NCBI GenBank assembly: GCA_964561475.1
Contig: CAZLPU010000053.1
Location: 1 to 35,110, forward strand
Length of the DNA stretch: 35,110 nucleotides
Source: CAYUYV01 sp964561475
GTDB lineage: Bacteria > Pseudomonadota > Alphaproteobacteria > JAJFIK01
Direction of reading: 5' to 3'
The translations under genes and the position numbers were made by a program. Below are positions 8,566 to 16,387 of the stretch, in pieces (the stretch's first letter is position 1; each line of letters opens with the position of its first letter). A model generated the notes under the pieces. That model saw only the letters and a program-made list of their open reading frames with translations. It had not been told where the DNA came from and ran no database searches.

Positions 8566-9699
8566 ATGCGTGCCCTGGCCCTCGTTTCGTTAAGTTTTCT
8601 CGCGGCCGCCTGTGCCACGGACCCCATGGCACCGCCCACCCGGGCAGATGCGATCACCGCCAAGGCCAAAGCCCTGATGGCATCGGAAGATGTGAAAGGG
8701 CTCGCCTTTGCGTTGATCCGGGACGGTGAGGTGGAGCAGGTCTCCGCCCATGGCTTCCGGAATGTGGAAAAGGCTCTGCCGCTGACCACGGACACGATCA
8801 TGTATGGTGCGTCGTTCACCAAGACGGCCTTTGCCTACATGGTTCTCCAGCTGACCGACGAAGGGGTGTTCGATCTGGACGAGCCCCTGGCCGCCTATCT
8901 CGAAAAACCTCTGCCCGCCTATGATCGGTACAAGGATCTGGAGGGCGACGATCGCTGGCGCCGGCTCACCGGGCGCCATGTCCTGATCCATGCCACGGGC
9001 TTTGCCAATTTCCGCTGGCTGGAGGAGGACCGGAAACTTCGGTTCCATTTCGAACCCGGTGCCCGGTATGCCTATTCCGGGGAGGGCTTCAATCTCCTGC
9101 AATTCGTGCTGGAGGAAGGGCTTGGCCTGGATGTGAAAGAGGAAATGCAGGCCCGGGTCTTCGACCGGTTCGACATGGATCGGACCAGCATGCAGTGGCG
9201 CCCGGATTTCGCGGACAACCTCGCGGACGGTTATGACATGGACGGACAGTTCGAGCCCCATGACGAGCGCAGCAATGTACGGGCCGCTGGCTCCATGGAC
9301 ACCACCATCGCCGACCAGGCGCGCATGTGGGCGGGGATCGTGAGCGGTGACGGCCTGTCGCCCCGCTCCAGGGCGGAACTGGTGCGCGCCCATCTGCGGA
9401 TCCGATCCGCGAAACAGTTTCCCACCCTCGTAGACAGCGAGGACGGACGGGCGGGCATGGTCTCCCTCGCCGCGGGCCTGGGCCTCGTCACCTATCAGGG
9501 AACGGATGGTCTCTCCTGGTTCAAGGGCGGCCATAACGACGTGACCGGCAATTTCGTGGTGTGCAAGGAAGAGAGCCGGGACTGTGTGGTGCTCATGGCC
9601 AATAGTGTGCGTGCGGAACTGATCTATCCGGAACTTGTCTGGTCCATCATGGACGATCCCCTTGTGCCGTTCTGGTGGGAATATGGGCATGTGGAGTGA
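8566..9699 (+). CDS. Serine hydrolase of the beta-lactamase/transpeptidase-like family, lipoprotein, 377 aa
   Basis: Class C beta-lactamase-fold hydrolase. The N-terminus is a lipoprotein signal with lipobox LAAAC (Cys16), so it should be anchored in the cell envelope. The SxxK motif is SFTK (Ser83, Lys86). The second motif, usually YxN, reads YSG (Tyr170-Gly172). The third is KGGHND near residue 322. Such proteins act as esterases, D-aminopeptidases or beta-lactamases, and substrate cannot be told from sequence. The ATG is preceded by GGAG with about 6 nt spacing. The 3' end overlaps the start of the next, related gene by 11 nt, so the two are translationally coupled. They look like diverged relatives but the second is much longer. 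Confidence 0.88.
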   Translation: MRALALVSLSFLAAACATDPMAPPTRADAITAKAKALMASEDVKGLAFALIRDGEVEQVSAHGFRNVEKALPLTTDTIMYGASFTKTAFAYMVLQLTDEGVFDLDEPLAAYLEKPLPAYDRYKDLEGDDRWRRLTGRHVLIHATGFANFRWLEEDRKLRFHFEPGARYAYSGEGFNLLQFVLEEGLGLDVKEEMQARVFDRFDMDRTSMQWRPDFADNLADGYDMDGQFEPHDERSNVRAAGSMDTTIADQARMWAGIVSGDGLSPRSRAELVRAHLRIRSAKQFPTLVDSEDGRAGMVSLAAGLGLVTYQGTDGLSWFKGGHNDVTGNFVVCKEESRDCVVLMANSVRAELIYPELVWSIMDDPLVPFWWEYGHVE

Positions 9700-11374
9700 T
9701 GGGCGTGGGGCGCTCCGGCCCCGTGTTCCAGCCTCCCTGGCGTGTTGCCTCGCGGTCCTGATCATTGTTCTGGCGGGTGCCCTGCCCGCCGCCGGGGAGA
9801 CCCAGGACCGTTTTCCATCTGAAAAGATTGCCCGGCTGACGCAAGAGGCCATGGAGGCGTTCCATGTGCCGGGCATGGCCGTGGGCATTCTTCATCAGGG
9901 CAGGACCGTTTACGCGGCGGGCCACGGTGTGCGGAATACGGCAACCGGCGCACCGGTCACCGCTGACACGGTGTTCGAGATTGCCTCCCTCACCAAGGCC
10001 TTCACCGGGCTTGCCCTGGCCATGCTGGCGGAGGACGGCAAGCTGTCCCTGGATGATCCCGTCGTCCGCCATTTGCCCGAGTTTGAAATGATCCGTCCCC
10101 GGCTGACCGGGCGTGTGACCGTGATGGATCTGTTGACCCACCGGTCGGGGCTGGGGCTCGGCCAGGGGGATCTGCTGTTCTGGCCTGATGTGGTCTCCAC
10201 CCGCGACCAGGTGCTGGAAGCATTCCGCCATCTGAAACCGCCCCATGATCTGCGCGCCCGCTTTGCCTACAACAATCTGGGCTATATCGCTGCCGGATCG
10301 GTCATCAAGGCGGCCTCAGGGATAGCCTGGGAGGGCTTCATCAGCCAGCGGATCATGAACCCCCTCGGGCTCGATGGCTGCGCGCCCGGGGGCGGCGATG
10401 TTGCAGAAACGGTGCCGGTGGCCGTGCCTTACATGCGCTTCGGCGGGGACTGGGTCGAGACCCGGCCCTGGAGCCCTGAACCGGTGTCCGCGGCCGCCGC
10501 CATGGTGTGCGATCTGGACAGCATGCTGGACTGGGCCCGGTTCCATCTGGAGGAAGGGGTGAGCGTAGGGGGAGACCGGCTGATCGCCCCTGCCACCCAT
10601 GGCCGTCTGTGGGAACCGGCAGCCACGGCCCCCCTTTCCGCCGGTTTGCGGGCGCTGGGAGGACGTGACGGCGGCTACGGCCTGGGCTGGTTTACCGCCC
10701 AAATCCGGGGTGAACCGGTGGTGTTTCACAGTGGCGGGGCTTTGGGCTTTACCACCTACATGCTGATTGCTCCGGACCGGGACTTTGCCGCCATTGCCCT
10801 GTCCAACGCGGCCTATGGCGGTGATGACGCCACCAACCATGGGCCCCAGGCGGTGGTTCTGGCGGCCTTCGAGGCGGCCTTCGAGGCGACATCGGGGACA
10901 GCGTTCGGGGCGGCGGCCGATCGGCGGGCGCGGGACTGGATCGGTTTTTTCAAGGACAAGGAACGGGCAAGCCTGGACCGGCACAGGGAGAGCCTTGCAG
11001 CCGCCGCCCGAATGGACACCCGCCCCCCTCGCCTGCCCTTGCCCGCTTATTCAGGCCGTTACCGGGATCCCTGGTTCGGCGCTGTGACCGTGGATCATGA
11101 AAAGGGGGCAAACGGAGAAAAGGAACTGTCTCTCACGTTTGACCGTTCGGATCTTCTGCACGGGCGGTTGCGCCCCGTGGGCGGAGACCGGTTCATCCTG
11201 CGCTGGGACATACCCTGGCTCCAGGCGGACGCCTTCCTGACCTTTCACCGGGATGAGAACGGCGCGCCGGGCAAAATCACCATGGAAGCCATCTCCCCCC
11301 GGACGGATTTCTCCTTCGACTTCCACGATTTGGCCCTGGTCCGGGTCGAGGCCCAGTCCGCACCGCACCCGTAG
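9689..11374 (+). CDS. Secreted serine hydrolase, beta-lactamase family with C-terminal DUF3471-like domain, 561 aa
   Basis: Has an N-terminal signal sequence (hydrophobic stretch about residues 16-33, likely cleavage after ALPAAG). The beta-lactamase/D-aminopeptidase-like domain carries SLTK (Ser100, Lys103), YNN (Tyr194-Asn196) and FHSGGALGF near residue 350, so all three active-site motifs are intact. A C-terminal beta domain (about 450-555; YSGRYRDPWFG...DFSFDF) resembles DUF3471, often fused to such hydrolases. I chose the ATG at 9689 because GGTGGGA lies 8 nt before it; 9683 is an in-frame alternative. The start overlaps the previous gene by 11 nt. Inside, a 12-bp duplication (10861-10884) encodes AAFEAAFE. 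It likely works in the periplasm on peptides, esters or amides. Confidence 0.88.
   Translation: MWSDGRGALRPRVPASLACCLAVLIIVLAGALPAAGETQDRFPSEKIARLTQEAMEAFHVPGMAVGILHQGRTVYAAGHGVRNTATGAPVTADTVFEIASLTKAFTGLALAMLAEDGKLSLDDPVVRHLPEFEMIRPRLTGRVTVMDLLTHRSGLGLGQGDLLFWPDVVSTRDQVLEAFRHLKPPHDLRARFAYNNLGYIAAGSVIKAASGIAWEGFISQRIMNPLGLDGCAPGGGDVAETVPVAVPYMRFGGDWVETRPWSPEPVSAAAAMVCDLDSMLDWARFHLEEGVSVGGDRLIAPATHGRLWEPAATAPLSAGLRALGGRDGGYGLGWFTAQIRGEPVVFHSGGALGFTTYMLIAPDRDFAAIALSNAAYGGDDATNHGPQAVVLAAFEAAFEATSGTAFGAAADRRARDWIGFFKDKERASLDRHRESLAAAARMDTRPPRLPLPAYSGRYRDPWFGAVTVDHEKGANGEKELSLTFDRSDLLHGRLRPVGGDRFILRWDIPWLQADAFLTFHRDENGAPGKITMEAISPRTDFSFDFHDLALVRVEAQSAPHP
10861..10884. repeat. 12-bp in-frame tandem duplication in the secreted serine hydrolase gene
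   Basis: Two perfect copies of GGCGGCCTTCGA lie next to each other. They preserve the frame and encode the repeated AAFE in the linker before the C-terminal domain. Confidence 0.85.
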
Positions 11375-11395
11375 CCCGTGCGTGATGGATGGCTG

Positions 11396-12124
11396 TCAGA
11401 CTTCCCGTATGTCCGAATCGTGGTCCCGGTTTGTGCCGGTGAGATTGAATTTGCGCACAATGATCTGGGTGAAGGTGCCCACGGCCAGAATGCCGATGAC
11501 CGCGAAGACCGATGCATTGAAGGGTTCCGTGATCCGGATGGGATTGAAGGGTGTCCACAGGACGACGGAAAACGGCAGGTCATTGCCGTCGAAGGTGAAA
11601 TCATAAAACCACACGCCGATACGGGCGATGGTGTAGGAGACATAGACCGCCAGAAGCCGGACCGTGAGGGTCAGTACGCCATAGGCCGTATCCTTTTCGA
11701 AGACCCGCACCACAATGGCGAAGGACGCGAGCAGGGACAGGATCACGAACAGGATGGGCAGCATTTCGCTGACGCTTTGCGTACTCACACCGAAAAGGCC
11801 CGAAAAGAGCGCGGTGATGACCACCACGATCATGGTCTGAATACAGAAGACCAAGACCGATGCGATCAAGACACCGATGATACCCGGCTGGGGCGCGGCC
11901 GAACCACGATGCATGCCGCCGACGTTGCGGGCGCCGGGGCGGGCGCCGGGGCGGGCGCCGGGGCGGGCGCCGGGGCGGGCGACGGGCGCCTGCTTGAAGG
12001 CCCTGGCCCTCCCATAGGTGGTGAACGGATCAAGGATCGGCAGGAGCATCCGGCCGGCATTGCGCAGGATCAATACGATCTGAAAAACATGCGCGTAGAT
12101 GACCGCCTTGACCGCCCGAACCAT
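11396..12124 (-). CDS. Unrecognised four-helix membrane protein with PGAR repeat, 242 aa
   Basis: I do not recognise the family. After an N-terminal amphipathic segment, a basic low-complexity stretch (about residues 49-66) repeats PGAR four times. Four hydrophobic helices follow, at about 82-110, 122-145, 152-175 and 208-230. The ATG at 12124 has AGGGGAAG just upstream. The open frame continues back to 12379 but runs into a 19-bp repeat array and has no ribosome site, so I rejected the longer start. The gene is convergent with the serine hydrolase gene (22 nt apart) and lies 271 bp downstream of the globin gene. The positively charged repeat would sit on the cytoplasmic side and could bind lipid or nucleic acid, but this is inference. 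Confidence 0.75.
   Translation of the reverse strand: MVRAVKAVIYAHVFQIVLILRNAGRMLLPILDPFTTYGRARAFKQAPVARPGARPGARPGARPGARNVGGMHRGSAAPQPGIIGVLIASVLVFCIQTMIVVVITALFSGLFGVSTQSVSEMLPILFVILSLLASFAIVVRVFEKDTAYGVLTLTVRLLAVYVSYTIARIGVWFYDFTFDGNDLPFSVVLWTPFNPIRITEPFNASVFAVIGILAVGTFTQIIVRKFNLTGTNRDHDSDIREV
11929..11988. repeat. 12-bp minisatellite, four perfect copies plus one degenerate
   Basis: GGGCGCCGGGGC is repeated at 11929, 11941, 11953 and 11965, followed by an imperfect copy to 11988. It lies inside the membrane protein gene, where it encodes PGAR repeats. The unit keeps the frame, so copy-number change would lengthen or shorten the basic stretch without breaking the gene. Confidence 0.92.
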
Positions 12125-12278
12125 GGCACTTCCCCTGTTCAATGTCTCCGGTTGGCCCTGGTGCAATCGGTTGCACCAATGCCGCCCCTTCACCATACGC
12201 ACCCATGACCAGGGGAGATAGGGGCCTGACATGAGGCCATCGGTCCTGATCCCCATTGGCCGGCACCTGTGGCCCCAC

Positions 12279-12335
12279 GGCACCAGGGTCGCTTCGGGGC
12301 ACCGGGGTCGCTTCGGGGCACCGGGGTCGCTCCAG
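12279..12335. repeat. 19-bp tandem repeat, three copies, in the gap after the globin gene
   Basis: Three near-identical 19-bp units (core GGGCACCGGGGTCGCTTCG) lie in the 271-bp gap between the globin stop and the start of the downstream membrane protein gene. They could be part of its promoter region. I see no gene in this gap. Confidence 0.85.
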
Positions 12336-12395
12336 GGCAAAAGGTCCCTTGGCGCCTTGCAAAGGCCGGACCCTGCCACTTAAACGAGATACCCG

Positions 12396-12821
12396 TCAGG
12401 GTGCGCCCACAATGACCCCGATCCGGTGCAGTGCGTCGGTCCACCCGGTTTCCATCTCCTCGGTCCACCGCTCTGCGGCGGCCTCCCGGAAGACATGGTG
12501 GATGACCGTGAAAAACGCGGCGAATGTTTCGGCGGGAATGTCGAGATTGGCGTGGGTGGTGCGCTCCGCGGTCAGGATTGGCCCGGCCATGAAACCATCC
12601 GCTTCCAGATCAAGGAGGCAGATCAGGGCCTGGTGGAGCATCTGGCCCTTGACCAGGTCTCCCGGGTCCGGACCGAACTTGGAGGCCATGTCCGGAAAGC
12701 GTTCGAACAGGCGGGCATAGACCAGAGGGGCCGGGTCGCCGACCGCTGCGGCCACCAGGTCCAGACTGTCATGGATCGCCCCTTGTCCTCCGGTGCCGGG
12801 TCCGAGGTTGCGTTGGGTCAT
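12396..12821 (-). CDS. Globin-like protein, single domain, 141 aa
   Basis: Probably a haem-binding single-domain globin, by alignment with the globin part of flavohaemoglobins. Tyr35 (VYARLFERFPDM) fits the B10 tyrosine, Phe49 (SKFGPD) the CD1 phenylalanine, and His90 (RTTHANLDIPAETF) the proximal F8 histidine. The C-terminal RWTEEMETGWTDALHRIG fits helix H. There is no reductase domain. A role in oxygen or nitric oxide binding, or redox sensing, would suit the family. Its ATG overlaps the stop of the PLP-dependent dehydratase gene (ATGA), so the two are co-translated; why a globin is coupled to this enzyme is unclear. Similarity is distant, so the call is moderate. Confidence 0.65.
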   Translation of the reverse strand: MTQRNLGPGTGGQGAIHDSLDLVAAAVGDPAPLVYARLFERFPDMASKFGPDPGDLVKGQMLHQALICLLDLEADGFMAGPILTAERTTHANLDIPAETFAAFFTVIHHVFREAAAERWTEEMETGWTDALHRIGVIVGAP

Positions 12822-13840
12822 TGCTCCGCCGCCCCCGCAGTCAGGAACCGGTCCATGAGGGAGACATAACGGGGCAGGCCGATATTGGACCCACAGGCAA
12901 TCAGCCCCACCCGTTTCCCGGCGAGGGTGTCCCGCAAGGGCCCGCAGGCGGCGGCCAGGGACGCGGCACAGGCGGGTTCGGCGGCCAGTTTCAGTGTGCT
13001 GAAGAGGTGGCCCATGGCCCGGGTCAGGTCCTCGTCGGAGACAATCGCGATATCATCCACAAAACGGCGCACACGGTTGAAGGTATCAGGCAGGGTCATG
13101 GGTGCGCCCAGACTGTCCGCGATGGTCCGGACCGCGTCGAGAGAAGTGGGCCTGCCAGCAGCAAGGCTCCTGCTCATGGCCGCCGCCCCCTCCGGCTCCA
13201 CCCCGTAGACCGAAATGGCGGGATCTAGCTGCTTCAGGGCCGCGGCGATGCCGCCGATCAGACCGCCGCCCCCCACGGGAATGACCACCGCCTCAAGCCC
13301 CTGGTGCTCACCCGCCATCTCCAGACCGAGGGTGCCCGTGGCAAGGGCGACACCGGGACCATCGAAGGGGTGGATCATCACCCGTCCCTGTTCCGCCACG
13401 GCCCGGTCCAGTTCCGTAAAAGCATGGGCGATGGTCTCGCACAGCACCACCTCGGCCCCCAGATCCCGGACCATGGCCACCCGGGCGGGATCGGCGGTTT
13501 GGGGCAACATCACCGTGGCATGGATGCCTTCCGCCCGGGCCCCCCAGGCCAGGGCGATGGCGTGATTGCCCGCGCTGACCCCGGCTACGCCTCGCGCCCG
13601 CTCCTCCAGGGTGAGGCGATCCAGATTGACGAGCACACCCCGGGATTTGAAGGACCCGGCCTTCTGCAGATGCTCCAGTTTCAGAGTGCAGACCGCCCCC
13701 TCCGGCAGGACCCGGGCAAGCAGGTCATGGTTGAGGGCAATGGTCGGGGTGCGGTTGATGCGGCCCTCAAGGGACCGGGCGGTCTCCCGGATGTCCGCAA
13801 GGCCGGGCGTATCCGATTGTGAAGGGGCTGCAGCGGTCAT
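12818..13840 (-). CDS. Threonine/serine dehydratase-like PLP enzyme, 340 aa
   Basis: Fold-type II pyridoxal-phosphate enzyme related to threonine dehydratase, serine racemase and hydroxyaspartate dehydratase. PLP-binding Lys65 is in KAGSFKSRG, substrate-loop SAGNHA at about 89-94, and the glycine-rich phosphate cup VGGGGLIGG at about 189-197. The C-terminal CGSNIG loop is present. There is no ACT regulatory domain, so it is of the short catabolic type. The ATG has AAAGGA about 9 nt upstream. It is the first gene of a two-gene unit with the overlapping globin and is divergent from the bactofilin-like gene. The exact substrate (Thr, Ser or a related hydroxy-amino acid) cannot be told. Confidence 0.88.
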   Translation of the reverse strand: MTAAAPSQSDTPGLADIRETARSLEGRINRTPTIALNHDLLARVLPEGAVCTLKLEHLQKAGSFKSRGVLVNLDRLTLEERARGVAGVSAGNHAIALAWGARAEGIHATVMLPQTADPARVAMVRDLGAEVVLCETIAHAFTELDRAVAEQGRVMIHPFDGPGVALATGTLGLEMAGEHQGLEAVVIPVGGGGLIGGIAAALKQLDPAISVYGVEPEGAAAMSRSLAAGRPTSLDAVRTIADSLGAPMTLPDTFNRVRRFVDDIAIVSDEDLTRAMGHLFSTLKLAAEPACAASLAAACGPLRDTLAGKRVGLIACGSNIGLPRYVSLMDRFLTAGAAEQ

Positions 13841-13997
13841 GGCCGGTCCTTTGATGGCGTCGTTATCACCGGCGCGTGGGCAGACGGAGCACGGCGCGCG
13901 GGGTTGGTGATATTGTGGGCTTGGTGGCCGGACACATGCAATCGGCTACTGTTGCGCACTGGACTATTGGTGAGCGGGCAGAAGCGGGGGACTGAAC

Positions 13998-15302
13998 ATG
14001 GCACAGCGCGGGCATTGCCCCACATCTCGGAGCCTCGCGGCAGCCAGTACCGCCCTTATGGCCGTGGGCGCGGTTTTGGCCATGGTGATGACGGGTGTTC
14101 TCGCCATCGCGGCGGGTCCGGCGTGGGCGCTCGAGGACGCAGGCAACGATGACACCATCCTGGTGGGCTCGGATGTGAGGATTGCGGGCCCCTTCCGGCA
14201 GGTCCATGCCATGGGATTCCGGGTCAAGGTGGCGGGCCCCATCATGGGGGATGTGCGGGTTCGCGCCTTGTCCGCCCTGGTCACCGGATCCGTGGCCGGT
14301 TCGGTGCATTTGCGGACCGTTAACGGTGAAATCGAAGGGGTGATTGCGGAGGATCTCGAGGTCGAGGGCATCAATCTCGAAATGCAGCCGACTGGTGCGG
14401 TTCTGGGTGATCTGATCTTTTTCGGCACCGATGCGGAACTCGAAGGGCGCATTGCGGGGGATGTCATCATCGAGGCCACTTCCCTCACCCTGAATGGCAC
14501 GATCGAGGGCAATGCCATTTTCAAGGGGGAGTCGATCCGCATCGGCCCGGAGGCAAGGATTGCCGGTGACCTGATCATCCGGGCCTATGAGCGCCCCGTG
14601 ATCCCCCCTGAAGCGGTGATTACCGGAGAGACCTATTTCGAACCGGTCTTCCTGCCTTTTGCCCAGTGGATCAGGGCGCCTTTCGAGGGATTGCCCGCCA
14701 TCGACCTGCCCTTCCCCGTGCTTCTTGGCTTGGGGATCTTTCTGGGCGGCGTGATGATGGTGTTCGGATTTTCCAACCTGACCGAGCGCAGCCTGGCGAC
14801 CTGGAACCGCCGGCCCATTGTCAATTTCCTGGCCGGACTTCTCTGGCTTTGCGCAGTCCCAATTCTTGCCCTGGGTCTGATCATCACGATCATCGGGCTG
14901 CCCATCGGTTTGATGACCCTGGCGTTCTATCCGGTGATGCTGGGGGCGGGGCTCGTGGTCAGTGTGCTTGCCCTGTCGCGGCTGACCTGGAGGCTGATCG
15001 CCGCCTTGACCCGGCTTTGGAACCGGGCGCAGGGCGTGAGCCCGGAGGGGGTCCCGGAGGAAGGCCCAGAGAGGGGCTTTGACTGGACCGCCAAAGGGCC
15101 GCCGCTCCTCCTTCATGGTCTGTTCAGTGTGCTGCTGGCCCTGCTGACGTTCCAGGAAACCGCCGCGACGGTGATGATCTGGCTACTGCTGATTGTGGGT
15201 CTTGGCGCCTATGGCGCTGGCCTGTTGGGAGATGGCCCGCCTCCGGTCCGCGACCGGACCAGAGACGTCAAACCACAGTCATCTGTCTCAAGCGCGGGCT
15301 AA
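13998..15302 (+). CDS. Bactofilin-like (polymer-forming domain) membrane protein, 434 aa
   Basis: A signal sequence (about residues 14-45, ending GPAWA) precedes a region of about 180 residues made of short regular beta steps (GDVRVRA, GSVHLRT, GDLIFFG, GDVIIEA, GNAIFKG, GDLIIRA). This is the right-handed beta-helix rhythm of bactofilin or polymer-forming domains. The C-terminal part has several membrane helices (about 232-258, 270-300, 303-330 and 370-405). A secreted beta-helix followed by membrane helices suggests an envelope scaffold. The ATG has GGGGGA 7 nt upstream. It is convergent with the short-chain dehydrogenase gene. Family placement rests on pattern only. Confidence 0.75.
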   Translation: MAQRGHCPTSRSLAAASTALMAVGAVLAMVMTGVLAIAAGPAWALEDAGNDDTILVGSDVRIAGPFRQVHAMGFRVKVAGPIMGDVRVRALSALVTGSVAGSVHLRTVNGEIEGVIAEDLEVEGINLEMQPTGAVLGDLIFFGTDAELEGRIAGDVIIEATSLTLNGTIEGNAIFKGESIRIGPEARIAGDLIIRAYERPVIPPEAVITGETYFEPVFLPFAQWIRAPFEGLPAIDLPFPVLLGLGIFLGGVMMVFGFSNLTERSLATWNRRPIVNFLAGLLWLCAVPILALGLIITIIGLPIGLMTLAFYPVMLGAGLVVSVLALSRLTWRLIAALTRLWNRAQGVSPEGVPEEGPERGFDWTAKGPPLLLHGLFSVLLALLTFQETAATVMIWLLLIVGLGAYGAGLLGDGPPPVRDRTRDVKPQSSVSSAG

Positions 15303-15339
15303 GCCTAAGCCGCGGCGAAAGACGTTTGGGCTGAGGCGG

Positions 15340-16128
15340 TCAGCCCCCTGCCAGGGACTGGCCGTCATCCACGGTCATGACCGTTCCGGTGATGAAGCCG
15401 GACTGGGGCGAGACGAGCAGGAGGAGCGCGCCGTCGAGATCCTCTTCCTGGCCCAGGCGGCGGCGGGGGAACCGCTTGATCTGGCGCTGGCCGCCTTCGG
15501 AATGAAACCACTCGGAATTGAGTTCCGTCTCGATATAGCCCGGACACAGAGCATTGACGTTGATCCCCTCCCGGGCCCATTCCCGCGCCAGCCCCTTGGT
15601 CATCATCGTCACCGCCGCCTTGGACATGCAGTAGGTGACGAGCCCGGGCAGGACCGTGAACGCGCCGATGGAGGCGATATTGACGATGCGCCCGCCGCTG
15701 CCCCGGGCGATCATCCGCCGGCCAACCGCCTGGGCCATCAGAAAGGCCCCGCGCACATTGGTGTCCATGATCCGGTCGAAATCCTCAGCAGACAGATCGG
15801 CGGCGGGGCTTTCGACATTCATGCCCGCATTGTTGACCAGAATGTCCACGGGCCCCAGGGCCTGCTCGGTCTCCTCGACACAGGCCGTGACACTGGCGGC
15901 GTTGGTGACATCCAGAGCCAGGGAGACCGATTTCACCCCCATGGCCTCGATTTCTGCCTGAAGGGGAGCGAGCCGGTCCACCCGCCGCCCGGTCAGGGCC
16001 ACATTGGCGCCAGCCCGGGCCAGCACCTGGGCAAACCGGCGCCCGAGACCGCTGGTGGTGCCGGTGATCAGGGCGGTCTGGCCGGTTAGATCAGCCGTGA
16101 AAGGGTGTTGAGGTTGTCCGTCCGCCAT
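15340..16128 (-). CDS. Short-chain dehydrogenase/reductase (SDR), 262 aa
   Basis: Classical SDR that oxidises or reduces a hydroxyl/keto group with NAD(P)(H). The nucleotide-binding TGTTSGLG is at about residues 22-29, NNAG at 99-102, Asn124, catalytic Ser (NIASIG, Ser153), Tyr166 and Lys170 (YCMSK). The motif PGYIETEL follows the active site as usual. GRR after the second strand hints at NADPH. I chose the ATG at 16128 because AAAGG lies 8 nt upstream; 16134 and 16200 are in-frame alternatives with poorer sites. The gene stands alone between the bactofilin-like and PleD-like genes. The substrate is unknown. Confidence 0.9.
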   Translation of the reverse strand: MADGQPQHPFTADLTGQTALITGTTSGLGRRFAQVLARAGANVALTGRRVDRLAPLQAEIEAMGVKSVSLALDVTNAASVTACVEETEQALGPVDILVNNAGMNVESPAADLSAEDFDRIMDTNVRGAFLMAQAVGRRMIARGSGGRIVNIASIGAFTVLPGLVTYCMSKAAVTMMTKGLAREWAREGINVNALCPGYIETELNSEWFHSEGGQRQIKRFPRRRLGQEEDLDGALLLLVSPQSGFITGTVMTVDDGQSLAGG

Positions 16129-16387
16129 TGTCATCGCCTTTACCTGTGCCGCGTTTCCATTGTGCGGGCCAGCATGGCGGGGGCGTGCTGGAACCGTCAA
16201 CCGGATGCGCTTGGGCCAGTCCGCCTCGTCCCGTTCTGGCTCAAGGGCCGGGAATCACAGCATGGTCTTTCTTGGTCAGAATTCGGTGTTCCGGCGTGAT
16301 GAAAACGCGTTTGGGGCGCGGCTGCCGGGCACCGGGAATGGCTGAACAGTCCGTTGGGGGACCTTGAGGGAAAGATTGAGAGACGCC

